From Ectobius pallidus (lineage: Eukaryota; Arthropoda; Insecta; Blattodea; Ectobiidae), in the NCBI GenBank assembly GCA_964059195.1, contig CAXKWD010000009.1:85347432-85411431 (forward strand): 64,000 nucleotides of DNA, written 5' to 3'. The position numbers and the translations under genes were made by a program. Shown piece by piece: positions 33,883 to 44,099 of this stretch (position 1 is the stretch's first letter; the number at the start of each line of letters is the position of its first letter). Under the pieces are notes generated by a model that had not been told where the DNA came from, made no database searches, and worked only from the letters and a program-made list of their open reading frames with translations.

Positions 33883-34179
33883 TCACCACAGCTCACAGGT
33901 TGGTAGGCTGCATCGCGGCTTTGTAATATTGATTTACGATCGAATCGAATCACCATTCGTTCGTTCAGAGCAATGATTCGTTTATTATGAACGACTCTTT
34001 CACGATTCGCCCATCTCTAGTGTCAAGGTGAAAGTAAGAATTGCTTTCTATTCTGCATTTTGAAGTGAAGTACGCCTAAGTACGCCTAATTACGTTGCAA
34101 AGAAATGGATCGTTTTGTAGTGACACTGGGCAAGGACGCCTAATGTTGTAATAAAGGCTAAGAAAGAAGTCGTTAATCC

Positions 34180-34717
34180 TTTTTTGAAGTGAAACTTCTT
34201 TAGCCGCGGTAGGGGTAAGTCGAAATCGTCACGAAATTAATGTAACGCTCAAAATTGTCACGAAATTAGTGAGGTGTGACGGAACAGACTGCACAGAAAA
34301 CAATAAACTCAGGGATTAGGCTTATCCAAACTTTCAAAAATTAAAAAATCCAAAATTTAAAAAATTTAAAAATTCAAAGATCCAAAATAAAAAAAAATCC
34401 AAAATTAAAAGATCAAAAATTTCAAAGTTAAAAAATTCAAAGATCCAAAATTTAAAAGTTCAAAAATCCAAAATTTTAAAAATTAAAAATCCAAGTATCC
34501 AAAATTTAAAAATAAAAAAATTATAAAACAAAAATTACAAAATTCAAAATTTAATAATAAAAAATCCAAAATTAAAAAATCCAAAATTTAAAAAAGTCCA
34601 AAAACCCAATATTAAAAAGTCAAAAATTAAAAAATCCAGTAATCCAAAATTGAACATCCAAAAATTAAAATAAGTTTCAGTTCTGTCGAGTGGCGTTCCA
34701 CGCACACTTCTTTTTTA
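34180..34717 (+). mobile_element. Minisatellite-filled repeat element, copy B
   Basis: Same architecture and orientation as copy A, 1.1 kb downstream. It has GAAGTGAAACTTCTTTAGCC, AACGCTCAAAATTGTCACG, AGACTGCACAGAAAACAAT, then AAATCC-type repeats, then AGTTTCAGTTCTGTCGAG and the hairpin TGGCGTTCCACGCAC. TTTTTT-GAAGTG sits at the left edge and CACTTC-TTTTTT at the right, consistent with short inverted termini. Confidence 0.75.
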
Positions 34718-35344
34718 ACTGTGCATTAGGTTTTATATTGGCACATCCTAATAAATAGTTATAGTTACGCCTATGGTTCTGTACATCAATAAAAAAAAGT
34801 TAGAATGAAACATTGGAAATGAATAATTTATGCTAGTGACACTTGACAGTAGACATGGTGACCTGCTGGATCAGTGGATCCGGTTGCTCATTCATTACTT
34901 TGCTTTGCCAGAGAGAATGAGATAGCTGCTAACTTGTTTCTCTCTCACACATTCAGGTACGGTAGTAAGCGGGTAGAATTATTTTAGGGCGTTAACCTCT
35001 TTCTTCCGCTCTCTTGTATTCTAGCCTTTTAAAACATTTAATAATGTGAGACCAATCCGACTCCATGGAGGTCTCGCTTCTCATTATGATGCCGAAGTAC
35101 GACACTTTTTCATCTTCTTCTTCTTTCCCTTGTACCTCCGTTGGGTTTTATCCGGAACCACTCTTTGGCCGACATAATTATCTACTGCTAACTAGAATAT
35201 TGTAATCAAGTAAAAAACATTATTCTACTACAGTGCAGTTGTTTTAAATTTCTGTTTCTTGAGCCCCACCATTTCAGTCTTATGAATAAGACTTGTACTG
35301 AAAGTAAGGAATTAGGATGTTTCATTTCATGTATTTTTGTGTAC
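34718..35344. other. No gene recognised
   Basis: Moderate-GC patch at 35060-35160 without an open exon. Nothing assignable. Confidence 0.4.
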
Positions 35345-35710
35345 ATAGGCATATATACGCTGTGACGTAGGGGATGCGTACGCTCCTCTCACTTAGCGGG
35401 CCCGGGTTCAAATCCTGGTCGGGACAAATTACCTAGGTGGGGTTTTTTCCGGGGTTTTCCCTCACTTTTGAGACAAATGTCAGGTAATTTTATGCTCTTG
35501 TGGTCCCCGGATATCATCTGGTCATCATTATCATCTTCATCCCATCCTCGCCTTGTTTGAAATGAGTATGTGTGTGTGTGAATGGTGTGTCTCGTCCTAT
35601 GTATTCGAGTTGAGTCGGAGGTGGCCCCGGCATTGGGCTGATCACTCATCTGGGGATGCCCTCCATGTCCTTGTCTGGTCAAATATTTTAAGCTGTAGCC
35701 CAATTGGCTC
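35345..35710 (+). mobile_element. tRNA-derived SINE (type 3)
   Basis: The B-box CGGGTTCAAATCCTGG (35403-35418) is preceded by a G/C-rich tRNA-like head. It is followed by the diagnostic run TCGGGACAAATTACCT, TTTTTTCCGGGGTTTTCCC, GGTAATTTTATGCTC, GGTCCCCGGATATCATCTGG and TCATCATTATCATCTTCAT. I know this body from insect SINEs. The region to about 35700 (ATTGGGCTGATCACTCATCT) probably belongs to it. The 104-codon - strand frame is a shadow. Confidence 0.8.
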
Positions 35711-36274
35711 CCCTATGTTAATTTTGTAAACGACAAATTGTAGGAGTGAACAAAGTTGTATATTACAATATTAGAGTTTCTCTTTAGCACAGAAATTTCA
35801 AAATGTATCTGTAGAACAGTGCAATATCTCCTTTAAAATACAAAAATGCGAGTTGTAATTTGTGCAGACTTAGTAACGACTGAAGGAATTTTCCTGATGG
35901 TTCGCTGGGAGCTATGAGACGATGTGAAAGTGGGATTAAAAGGTTATAAGATAACGGTGCGTGGATCCAGACTCCACGATTACCTCACATGCAGTGCACC
36001 GGATGTTTACGCTGAACCCATCCTATCTAATTGGCATTTTTATACATTAGCCACATCTCGAGTATTGCACATGTTGAGCTTGTAGTTTGTGTCGTGTAAC
36101 TTGCCTGCTCAGTACAGCTTGATAAAGTCAACCGTTTTACCTTATAATTTTTACTTTCTCTACTCGTACCGTAAGTGCTACAATATTTTTTTTATTAAGT
36201 GAATTTTATCATTAAACGGATTTATCATGAAGTGAAAATAACAAGATATACGATTCCGATTTCATCTTGGCATA

Positions 36275-36444
36275 AAGGAGGAAGCACACTGCCTCTGTTC
36301 CGTTCCGTTGACCTTGGATGTTATATCGACATTGTAGGCATATGAAATGCTGAAGTGCGCTGAACTGAAGCAGTAGGCGGCCGGACATTTGTGTGCACTG
36401 TCGACGTAATATCCAATGGAACGGAGGTAGAGAGCTTCCTCCTT
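36275..36444. mobile_element. 170-bp MITE-like inverted-repeat element
   Basis: The left arm AAGGAGGAAGCACACTGCCT continues through CTGTTCCGTTCC...GGATGTTATATCGACA. The right arm is its inverted counterpart, ending GAGCTTCCTCCTT. About 49 bp per arm align at roughly 75%. Noncoding. Confidence 0.65.
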
Positions 36445-36580
36445 AAGGATTTAGTCCATGGCTTGTAGTGAATCTGCGAGCTTCCTTCCATATTGTCAGA
36501 ATCTGGTGTGAGAATAATCGTAATATCTATGCTTAAGATAAAGAAATTCATGCGAGTGTTTTCTATATAGAACATCATTA

Positions 36581-36807
36581 AAGATCCCGCACGAAATCTG
36601 TGCCGCTTGCCTACGTCATTGCAAGTGACAGACTTATGTTTTCGTGGGGACTGTAGCGTCGACTGCCCTGATACCTATCTCTCTCGCACAACAGTACCTC
36701 CCTTTCTATTTTTGAAGACCAAGCTACCTCTCTCTCTCTCGCACAATAGCATGTCTCTCTCTAGCGAGTAACGGTCGTCATCGGCACATATTTCGTGCGA
36801 GATCTTT
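36581..36807. mobile_element. 227-bp MITE with 26-bp inverted ends
   Basis: The left end AAAGATCCCGCACGAAATCT(GTGCCG) and the inverted right end CGGCACATATTTCGTGCGAG(ATCTTT) match at 24 of 26. CTCTCTCGCACAA.AG occurs twice inside. The target duplication is not clear, although TA precedes or follows the ends in places. Noncoding. Confidence 0.75.
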
Positions 36808-37285
36808 ACCTTAATTATGAACGTAGCGTATTTGCGGCGTTAAATAAGCTTTCTTATTTACGGTTTTATTCTTTTTTATTGTGCAGAATTGCGTGTATGC
36901 ATAACGTCAATTGGAAGCATTTCCGAGAGAGTGCAATTCATAGGATTACCATAACCGTTTCTTTGAATTTACGCTCGGAATTCCAATTCATTGCCATTGC
37001 AATTTTCGTGGAAAACTTCTGTAATGACTGCAGTATTCGTTCCGTAATACGGAACTGATAAGTGAAGAGGTGCACTTGAGTCGCACGGTTGAGTGCAGCA
37101 TTACCTTACTCCCTTAATTAGCACATTTATTATAATTATCGGTTTATTTCCTGCTGCTTCTGCTTCTAATTACCAGACACTTGTGAATAGATTATTCTGT
37201 TCACTCTGTAACGTCTACGGAGCGCTGTCTAGCACCCTTCATGCCCATTACATCAAGTCAGCCCAACTGAATGCCAAATGTTCAG

Positions 37286-37525
37286 CTGTGGGTTGGTTCT
37301 AAAAGGGCCAATGTCAATTTCTTGCAAAAATTAGATTTATGCATTATTGAACTCGGCTAGTCTTATCTTTCGTATACTAAAAGTGCCATTGTCGATGCTA
37401 TTAATAGACATAATACAAAAACCTCGGAAGTTCTCAACAAAAAATGTTACTTCTATAAAGGCTTCAAAGTCAGTTATCTCAAAAGCAAGTTTTCTGACAT
37501 TGGCCCTTTTAGAACCAAGCCACAG
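37286..37525. mobile_element. 240-bp MITE with 31-bp inverted ends
   Basis: 37286-37316 (CTGTGGGTTGGTTCTAAAAG...) and 37495-37525 are inverted copies differing at about one position. The 37347-37550 and 37093-37302 frames overlap it only partly and are not supported as genes; the latter would have to start at GTG. Confidence 0.8.
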
Positions 37526-37639
37526 GCTCTATAAGCCCTTGCTTATGTAAGCGAGCAACTAGAAAGGTCAAAATGGATGGAAATACGCCGTCTGCACATA
37601 TTTTTAGTCTAAAGTTCTCAATGTTAGGTGTTTATAGCC

Positions 37640-37868
37640 TTTTTAAAATTAAAACTCTTCCTTCGTGGGGGAGCTGATAACGTGGCTTCCTTCCACTCTG
37701 GCCCAGGTTCGATTTCTGGCCGAGAATTAATTTAGTGGAATACTTCCTTCCTGGGGTCCAGATTGTTGCGTTGTCCCTTCTTCCCCATCCCGCGAGAGGC
37801 AATTGGCGCCTCGGTATCATCCTTGCCTTGCCTCAAGGAGCCTTGGACGAGTCGAGGCCAACATCCCG
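37640..37868 (+). repeat. Probable SINE (type 4)
   Basis: The B-box-like CAGGTTCGATTTCTGGC (about 37706) lies after a head containing GGGGGAGCTGATAACGTGGC. GC-rich body: GAGGCAATTGGCGCCTCGG (a near-palindrome), CAAGGAGCCTTGGACGAG. Structure and composition fit a tRNA-SINE, but only one copy is seen, so it is tentative. Confidence 0.5.
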
Positions 37869-37876
37869 TGACTAAT

Positions 37877-38457
37877 CAGTGGCGGATGCAGAATTCTATT
37901 TCGGGAGGGATTTGAGGAGATAAAAAAAAAAAGTAAAAAAATGTAAGTTCATTCGTATTGAAAATAAGTTTATAAAATTGTAAATTTTCCAGTAGTTTTA
38001 TATGAATGTGAAACGTGTCCACTTTCTATGCAGGAGGAACACAAGTTGAAAGTATTTGGAAACAAAGTTTTAAGGAAAATATTTAGACGAAAAATAATGG
38101 GATGTCAGGGGAATACGATAGAAAAAGCTCGACAGCGTTAAACTTCACTCTCTTAATATCATAAGATATATTGAATGCAAGTGGTTAATATGGACTGAAC
38201 GTGTTGCACGAATGGGAGTGGAGAGGGACATTTAACAACATTTTAATGGGAAGACCAGAAGGAAAATGTCCATTAGGGGAAACGAGACGAAGATGGAACG
38301 ATAATGTTAGGATGGATCTAAATTTAAATACTTCTGAACACAGATAAAAAAGATGCGTAAAGTTTGTCATACTGATCGGCATTATAGCCTTTTTTTCAAA
38401 TTTGGTGAGGGAGGTATATCCCTTTGATCCTCCCCCCTCCCACTGCGTCCACCACTG
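37877..38457. mobile_element. hAT-like ends enclosing a LINE fragment
   Basis: The left end CAGTGGCGGATGCAGAATTC and the inverted right end (reverse complement CAGTGGTGGACGCAGTGGGA) look like a hAT terminus pair, with GGGAGGGAT and GGGGGAGGAT inside. I see no 8-bp duplication at this span: left flank TGACTAAT, right flank CATGGCTT. The ends may therefore come from different insertions. The interior includes a decayed LINE tail, listed separately. Confidence 0.5.
38000..38345 (+). pseudogene. Decayed LINE ORF2 C-terminus
   Basis: Across several frames the + strand shows the same C-terminal landmarks as 29916-30300. These are Tyr-Glu-Cys-Glu-Thr, then Lys-Val-Leu-Arg-Lys-Ile-Phe, then Glu-Arg-Val-Ala-Arg-Met-Gly, then Leu-Met-Gly-Arg-Pro-Glu-Gly-Lys-Cys-Pro-Leu-Gly, then Arg-Arg-Trp-Asn-Asp-Asn-Val-Arg-Met-Asp-Leu. 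There are many stops and indels, so it is older than the copy at 29916. It lies inside the hAT-like pair at 37877-38457. Confidence 0.75.
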
Positions 38458-38676
38458 CATGGCTTCGTTCCGGGTCTGGACCTGTCTCAAAGAACAACAC
38501 ATCATCATCTATCATCATCGTTATCGTAATCATTTATTTAGGACATTTATGGAAACCATATTTATACTACAAGAATGGTCTGCTTGGTTTGCAGACTAGT
38601 GTTGTTTCTGCCTAGTGACATGTGACGTATAGGCCTACATGAAATTGGTCAAGGCGAGACACCCTTCACCCGGATT

Positions 38677-38680
<4 letters not shown>

Positions 38681-38711
<31 letters not shown>
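38681..38711. repeat. (ATT)n microsatellite
   Basis: About ten ATT units. From here to 40700 I find no gene or clear element. Confidence 0.9.
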
Positions 38712-38715
<4 letters not shown>

Positions 38716-40700
38716 AATTGATATTATTTTTAATATTTTTATTAACAATTATTAATTTCTACTATTAATAATATCCTGAACTTATAATGAAATTGAGCCT
38801 GTCTTGAATTTTGCATTGTGCATGGTCGGGTACTTCTCATTAGAAGGGGATAATTTCGGTGGCAACGTAAACATGAAATTAGCCTGATCAGTGGTTAGAA
38901 CGGTGCAATTTTAATGATTACTTCTAACTTGCGCTACTGCATAGGAATATTCGTTCCGGTTCTACCATAGAGGTGAATGCCTTCATATTTTACCTCGCCG
39001 CCTCTTAAGAAAAAGGAGAAGGGGGGGTTCTAGACGTAAGATATTAGTGGCCAAACAAATGACATGCATGTAATAAAATTACAAAATCGAATTTGGCAAC
39101 CTGACTCGTCTACATAGTAAGTAGAAACAAGTTTCCAAATAAAGCATAACTCCTTTTTGTGTATGTGTGTGTGTGTGTACGAATGAGAGATGCCATCTGG
39201 CGGAAAGAACCTGTAACATAGCTTGCATTTTCAAGGTAAGTGGGTGTGTCGGGAATGTTAAGTTAGGAGCATTGCTTGGCCGCTCTTCTTTAATATTAAA
39301 AAATAAAAGTAACCGTTCTGAACCCACAGGTATGCATATAAGGAGAGCACCACATTGCTGAGGGCGTGAGTGTTTGGCATAAATTAATAAAACCGTTTTA
39401 TACAGTATTGTTTTTATTCGATGGATGGGATCAGTGATCGGCAGCATTCTACGGTATTATCACGAAGGAACAACAATATATATTTCATTATCAACAAAAG
39501 AGTCCGTTCTTTGCACGGGGGCTAGTGAATTTTATAATAATGAAGTTGTTCTGGTATGTGCAAGGGTTATAATAGGCAATGCCACAAAAGACTGTTATTA
39601 AATATTCATTCGCGATGGAATTTATCTAGGAGAGTTCAGAGTCACTAATTGCATTTATAATGGGAATCTAACAAATACAATTTAATAATTAATTGCTGTA
39701 ATTACTATAATGCAGTGCTATTTTAAACTGAAACAGTTTTATTAAAAGGCATCCATGACAGTCAGCAATCAGTGTGGCTGTTGAGTATGAAAAACCCGAT
39801 CATAAGATTTGTTTGCTGAAAAATGGAAGATATTTGCCGTAAAATATAATTATTATAATGCTGATTTCTGGTCAAATGTAAGCGTAATTCACTTTACAGA
39901 AACAATCTTAACAGAATCATTTAATTATGTTATTGTTAGGCCTATAGTTCCTAGCGATGCATATTGGTAAACTCTGTTTGTCGAAATATATTATGCACGT
40001 AAGTACAAATGTGTTCTTATTTTATTTTATTTTCTTATAGGTCCCAATAATTCATTGTGGCTCACTTAGTTGCATAATGTAAGCCAGGATCTGTTTCGTT
40101 TAACTAGGTATTCAGTCATCAGCTGCTGTATATATATTTTAAGTTCTTCATAAACTAAATTGTTATGTACCACTACTATAATTTGGTCATATTTTACCTC
40201 TTTTAGTATTAAGAGTATCGAACTTACATAGTTTATTAATTTAAAGTGTATCATGTTTAATTATATTTAATAATTAGAAATTTTGTGTGTTGCAACCAAC
40301 TGTTGCTCATGGCATAAAAAATTATGTCTTTCATTTATTGAGGTCATCATGTTTATAGGGGATGGTAACGAAATTTCGATAAAGATTGAGTGAAACAGGT
40401 GTGTGATTTGCTTATTTTAGACTAATTCTTAATAATGGTCCACATAAAAATATGACGAATGTGTGATTGTTAGCAAAGTGGGGAACTGTTTCTCGTAACT
40501 CTTTTTAAAAATCTCTTCATATATTTTATCTGGCGTTCGCCGGTGACTCCATAGTATACTGTATATGAAACATCATACGTTTAAAAAAGTTAAGACATTT
40601 TCGTAGCAATAAACTTGCAAGTTCTATTTATGCCATTACAGTAGCCTACTTCTAAAACGTTATCCCTTATGTTAAGTATTTGGTACTCTCTTGTTTTAGC
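38712..40700. other. No gene or element recognised
   Basis: AT-rich. A short (GT)n run lies near 39160-39178. The 122- and 64-codon overlapping frames on opposite strands at 39079-39447 have no domain. Confidence 0.4.
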
Positions 40701-41102
40701 CAGCCTACAGAATATTGTTTCTGTTGATCTTCACATGATAATATGTTAGGAGAATAATTCCTTCCGAAACAGGGATTCGAGCCCATGACCTACGGCTTTT
40801 CGTACCGATGCTCTATCAATGTGGTAGCCAGAATTCGACTCATGATACCAGATGGAATCTCTCTCCTATGATTACCCTTAATGTTCAGTCTCAGTGAAAG
40901 ATATTTATGCCAAATACAGTTTCTAAATTAGTGTGCTTCACGATACTGTATATGACATAAATGTCTTTCAGTGAGATATACCAATCCATTTGGCGCCGAG
41001 AATCGAACTCCGGATAGCTGGTAGGGCATCGGCATGGAAAGCTGAAGGTCATGGTGCTAATCCTGTTCCGGAATTTTCTCCTAAAATATTCTCAGCCTAC
41101 AG
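40701..41102 (-). mobile_element. Fold-back tRNA-derived SINE, copy 2
   Basis: The insertion 40711-41092 is flanked by exact CAGCCTACAG (40701-40710 and 41093-41102). Read on the - strand, its distal half aligns with copy 1: TTCCATCTGG, GATAGAGCATCGG (A-box region), GGGCTCGAATCCC (B-box), GGAAGGAATTATTCTCCT and ATATTATCATGT. The other half (about 40900-41090) is a second, inverted tRNA-like segment with its own A- and B-box-like parts (GATAGCTGGTAGGGC, AGAATCGAACTCC). The inner sequences TCAGTGAAAGATATTTATGC and its inverted partner near 40950-40975 also pair. The whole insertion is therefore an imperfect palindrome of about 380 bp. Confidence 0.8.
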
Positions 41103-41140
41103 TTGTGGGTGGTATCGGTAGACAAGAGATAGCATACTTC

Positions 41141-41196
41141 TACAATACAATACAATACAATACAATACAATACAATACAATACAATACAATACAAT
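41141..41196. repeat. (TACAA)n pentanucleotide microsatellite
   Basis: Eleven near-perfect TACAA units. It ends only 23 bp before the first base of the exon at 41220, so it occupies the part of the intron where a branch point would normally lie. Confidence 0.95.
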
Positions 41197-41219
41197 CTAG
41201 ATTACTGTTCTTGTTCTAG

Positions 41220-41456
41220 GGGACCAACGGGCCTCGACCAGCTTACCCTGGAAACGGTGGTCAGGGTAAAAGCGGTCCTAGGGGTCCCCCTGTCGGGGGC
41301 AATATAACACAACAAACAAACATCGGGGGCATCAACAACTACCGAGGTGGAACGTGGGGCGGAGGGCCCAATCCTTACACATCGCTTCGATACCCCACTC
41401 CCATGGGCCCCACCAACGCCACATCTTATTCCACAGCCTATCCACATCAGCAAGCG
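41220..41456 (+). CDS. Internal exon of an unidentified Gly/Pro/Asn-rich protein
   Basis: The exon is preceded by a pyrimidine-rich acceptor (TTACTGTTCTTGTTCTAG) and followed by the consensus donor GCG/GTAAGT. It is 237 bp, exactly 79 codons. Only one of three forward frames is open; the other two hit TAA early. The peptide begins Gly-Thr-Asn-Gly-Pro-Arg-Pro-Ala-Tyr-Pro-Gly-Asn-Gly-Gly. It continues with a Gly-Pro-Arg-Gly-Pro-Pro stretch, Gln-Gln-Thr-Asn-Ile-Gly-Gly, Tyr-Arg-Gly-Gly-Thr-Trp-Gly-Gly-Gly-Pro and Ser-Leu-Arg-Tyr-Pro-Thr-Pro-Met-Gly-Pro, ending Ala-Tyr-Pro-His-Gln-Gln-Ala. It is GC-rich in an AT-rich setting. The composition suggests an intrinsically disordered region, as in transcriptional co-regulators or RNA-binding proteins. 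I do not recognise the gene. The 103-codon antisense frame is a shadow. Confidence 0.75.
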
Positions 41457-41847
41457 GTAAGTTTTCATTATTGTTGTCATGCTTAAAGCAAAGGGAAAAT
41501 CTAACTGGGGCAATGAAAGAACTTGTGTAGTTTTTTCCCCTGGGAAAAAAGTCTTGATTAATTAACTGAAGTATTTTAAAAAGTTGTACGATTAAACATT
41601 AGCTTCAACAAGGTACTATTCCTCGTCTTATGACTTCTAGAGTTTACTTTAATTTCAATAAGAGTTCATTAACATTTTTTTTTATTCTTCAGCTTTTTAA
41701 TCGTTTTCTAGTTTATGATCAATGTTGTTACAAATTGAGTTATCATTGCCTCTTCGGACTGAATTTCTGTACATCGCACACAAGTTTCTCAATTTAATTC
41801 TGTGGCACCATGCATGAACCCAGTAATAGGCCTATAATACACCTTTA

Positions 41848-42195
41848 CCGTAAGCTTGCCCAATGCATCTTTCTCATTTCACATTCTGATATTGAATAAG
41901 AGGCCATATTGCAAAGAGCGAGTATTTTAGTTGTTTGAACCTGATGCAAAGCTTTATTTTTCACCAGGCAAAATTAAATTTCTAGAAACGATGGATGGCT
42001 TATAACTACCCTTCGTGAACGAAATTTTCTCCATGTAAAGTCCCCATAAAAGTGAAAGTCGTCAGTTTTCTTGTCACATCTTCAGAAGGTACCTAACCGA
42101 AAATACAAAATTTTGTTTTCGTATGGTTTTCCGTTCTGGAGCTAGGCTGTTCACAGATACACACAAACAGACATGTTTCTGAAATTAGTGTGTTT
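41848..42195 (+). repeat. Dispersed repeat family A, copy 3
   Basis: The most complete 5' side, with copy 4: GCCCAATGCATCTTTCTCA, ACATTCTGATATTGAA, AAGAGCG, GATGGCTTATAACTACC, AACGAAATTTTCT, GTCGTCAGT, GGAGCTAGGCTGTTCAC, ACAGACATGTTTCTGAAA. It lies in the intron just downstream of the exon at 41220. Confidence 0.7.
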
Positions 42196-43426
42196 GAATT
42201 CAGGGTAGGCCTGATTGGCGACGACTTCTTTCCACGTTAATGCCACTATACATAAAAAATTCATTTTTCGCGAATTTCAAGATTTTGTTAAAAATTTTAC
42301 ATGAGAGTGAAAGTTTTATTTGAAATACATTTCCCCAAAGATTATCTAAAGGGTAATTTAGACAAAATACCAGTACTTAAATGATACAGCGTACTTTATT
42401 GGTTCTAGCGCATATTTTGCAAATTTTAGAGCATATTGGCTTGCATATTTCGTCTTCTGATAAAACATTAACTTCTAAGCCTTGGTCACGAAACACACAC
42501 CATGAAATAACAATGAAAACAAAATTCCATTTAATTTTGTTAAAAATAAAAAATACCAATAAAGAAACTTTGCTGCTTAAAGAGAAAAATGCGTACGTGT
42601 GGTAGCATTCATTTCTTTAAGCTTTCAAAATGTGTGATTACGTAAATGAGACCTGGCCAGAATGTGAAACGTTTTGTTTAGAACCTACAGTTTCAAGGTT
42701 ACGTATTTGAAAGGTAAAGTGGATTTTGTACTGGAATGTATTGCATACCTGCGGAGTGACTGTGTGCGAGGAACTGAGCCATCAAATTCCAATCTCAGTG
42801 AACCCGGAAGTGGCGAGTCAACTTTTCTCACACTGCAACACGCCAGGTGGCCTAACTCATACAAACAATATAAATAAAATCTGTTATACGAGGGATTAAC
42901 CCTACGTCGGGTTTTGTTTAAATTTATTGAGCTCAGCGATATCATAGAACAAGTATTTTAACATTCGGGACATCATTAAATATCCCATTTTTAGACAGTC
43001 AAAGGTAACAGAAGCACTTCTAACGGTAGATGATATTAACTAGGGAGAAAATTATGCCACTGATTGGTATAAACTTATAACTCCCCAGGGAAACCAACTT
43101 GGATTCCTTCACATAGAAAATAATCTTTCAGGTAAAAATATTTGCATTTGATTATTGAATAGACTCAGTTAATTAAAAATTGGATATTTTAAAATTCACT
43201 ACGCCTTTTAAAAGTGGAATTTCTTACGGTGATTAAAAAAATCGTCATACTTGGTGGGTGAAAAGCGTTGTCCTTAAATTGCCAGCCCAGTACAAGAAAA
43301 TTAATAACACCTGTCTGTGCGCTGTATGTAATATGGCTGGCTCCAAGGTGCGTAATTCATTACAATAAATCTAACATTTATGATTATTTTACAAATTTCT
43401 GCGACTGTGTAAAAAAAAAAAAAATC
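42196..43426. other. No gene recognised
   Basis: Intronic-looking AT-rich DNA. Frames at 42381, 42674 and 42685 overlap on both strands and have no domain. Confidence 0.4.
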
Positions 43427-44099
43427 GGGTGCGTGGACCGCCACGCGACAAAAGTGAAACTTGGATATTTTAATTATTGGATTTTTCAATTTTGGATTAA
43501 TGGATTTTTTCAATTTTGGATTATTGGATTTTTTCAATTTTGGCTTTTTGGATTTTTTCAATTTTGGATCTTAGAATTTTTTAATTTTGGATTTTAATTT
43601 TAGAATTTTGGATTTTTAAATTTTGGATCTTTGAAATCTTTTTATTTAATGGATTTTTTAATTTTTAACTGTCGATTTTTCAATATTGGATTTTTATATT
43701 TTTAAAATTTTCGATTTTTAATTTTGGATTTTTTGACTTTTTAATTTTTGATTTTTTAAATTTTTGATTTTTTAAATTTTGGATTTTTGGATTTTTAATT
43801 TTTTATTTTTGAATTCTTTATTTTAAAATTTTGGGCTTTTGGAATTTTGGATCTTTGAATTTTTTATTTTTTGGATTTTTTATTTTTTGGATTTTTTATT
43901 TTTGGATTTTCATTTTTTTATTTTTTTTATTTTGGAGTTTTAGTTTTTTTAATTTTGGATAAGCCTAATCATTGAGTTGATTGTTTTCTGTGCAGTCCGT
44001 CACAGCCCCACTACTTTCGCGACGATTTTGTTCGTAACGCAACTTTGGGTTAGCTCTCAATTTACTCCTAGCGCGCCTAAAGAAGTTTCACGCCAAAAA
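43427..44099 (-). mobile_element. Minisatellite-filled repeat element, copy C (reverse)
   Basis: Reverse orientation of copies A and B. Hairpin GCGTGGACCGCCACGC (43431-43446), then AAAAGTGAAACTT, about 0.5 kb of TTTTGGATTTTT-type repeat, then ATTGTTTTCTGTGCAGTCCG, and GAAGTTTCACGCC at the far end. The apparent 109- and 86-codon proteins here are translations of the repeat. Confidence 0.75.

Noticed and set aside
37093..37302. Frame with a signal-peptide-like hydrophobic start
   Set aside because: The apparent first codon is GTG, not ATG. There is no splice or promoter support, and the 3' part overlaps a MITE end.
39079..39447. Overlapping frames on both strands near 39.2 kb
   Set aside because: Mutually antisense frames around a (GT)n run with no domain. 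At most one could be real and neither has support.
41202..41513. 103-codon minus-strand frame over the exon
   Set aside because: It is the antisense shadow of the GC-rich exon at 41220-41456 and runs through both splice sites of the + strand exon.
43268..43597. 109-codon frame with repeated Phe-Gln-Phe-Trp-Ile units
   Set aside because: Produced by the TTTTTGGATTTTT array of minisatellite element copy C.
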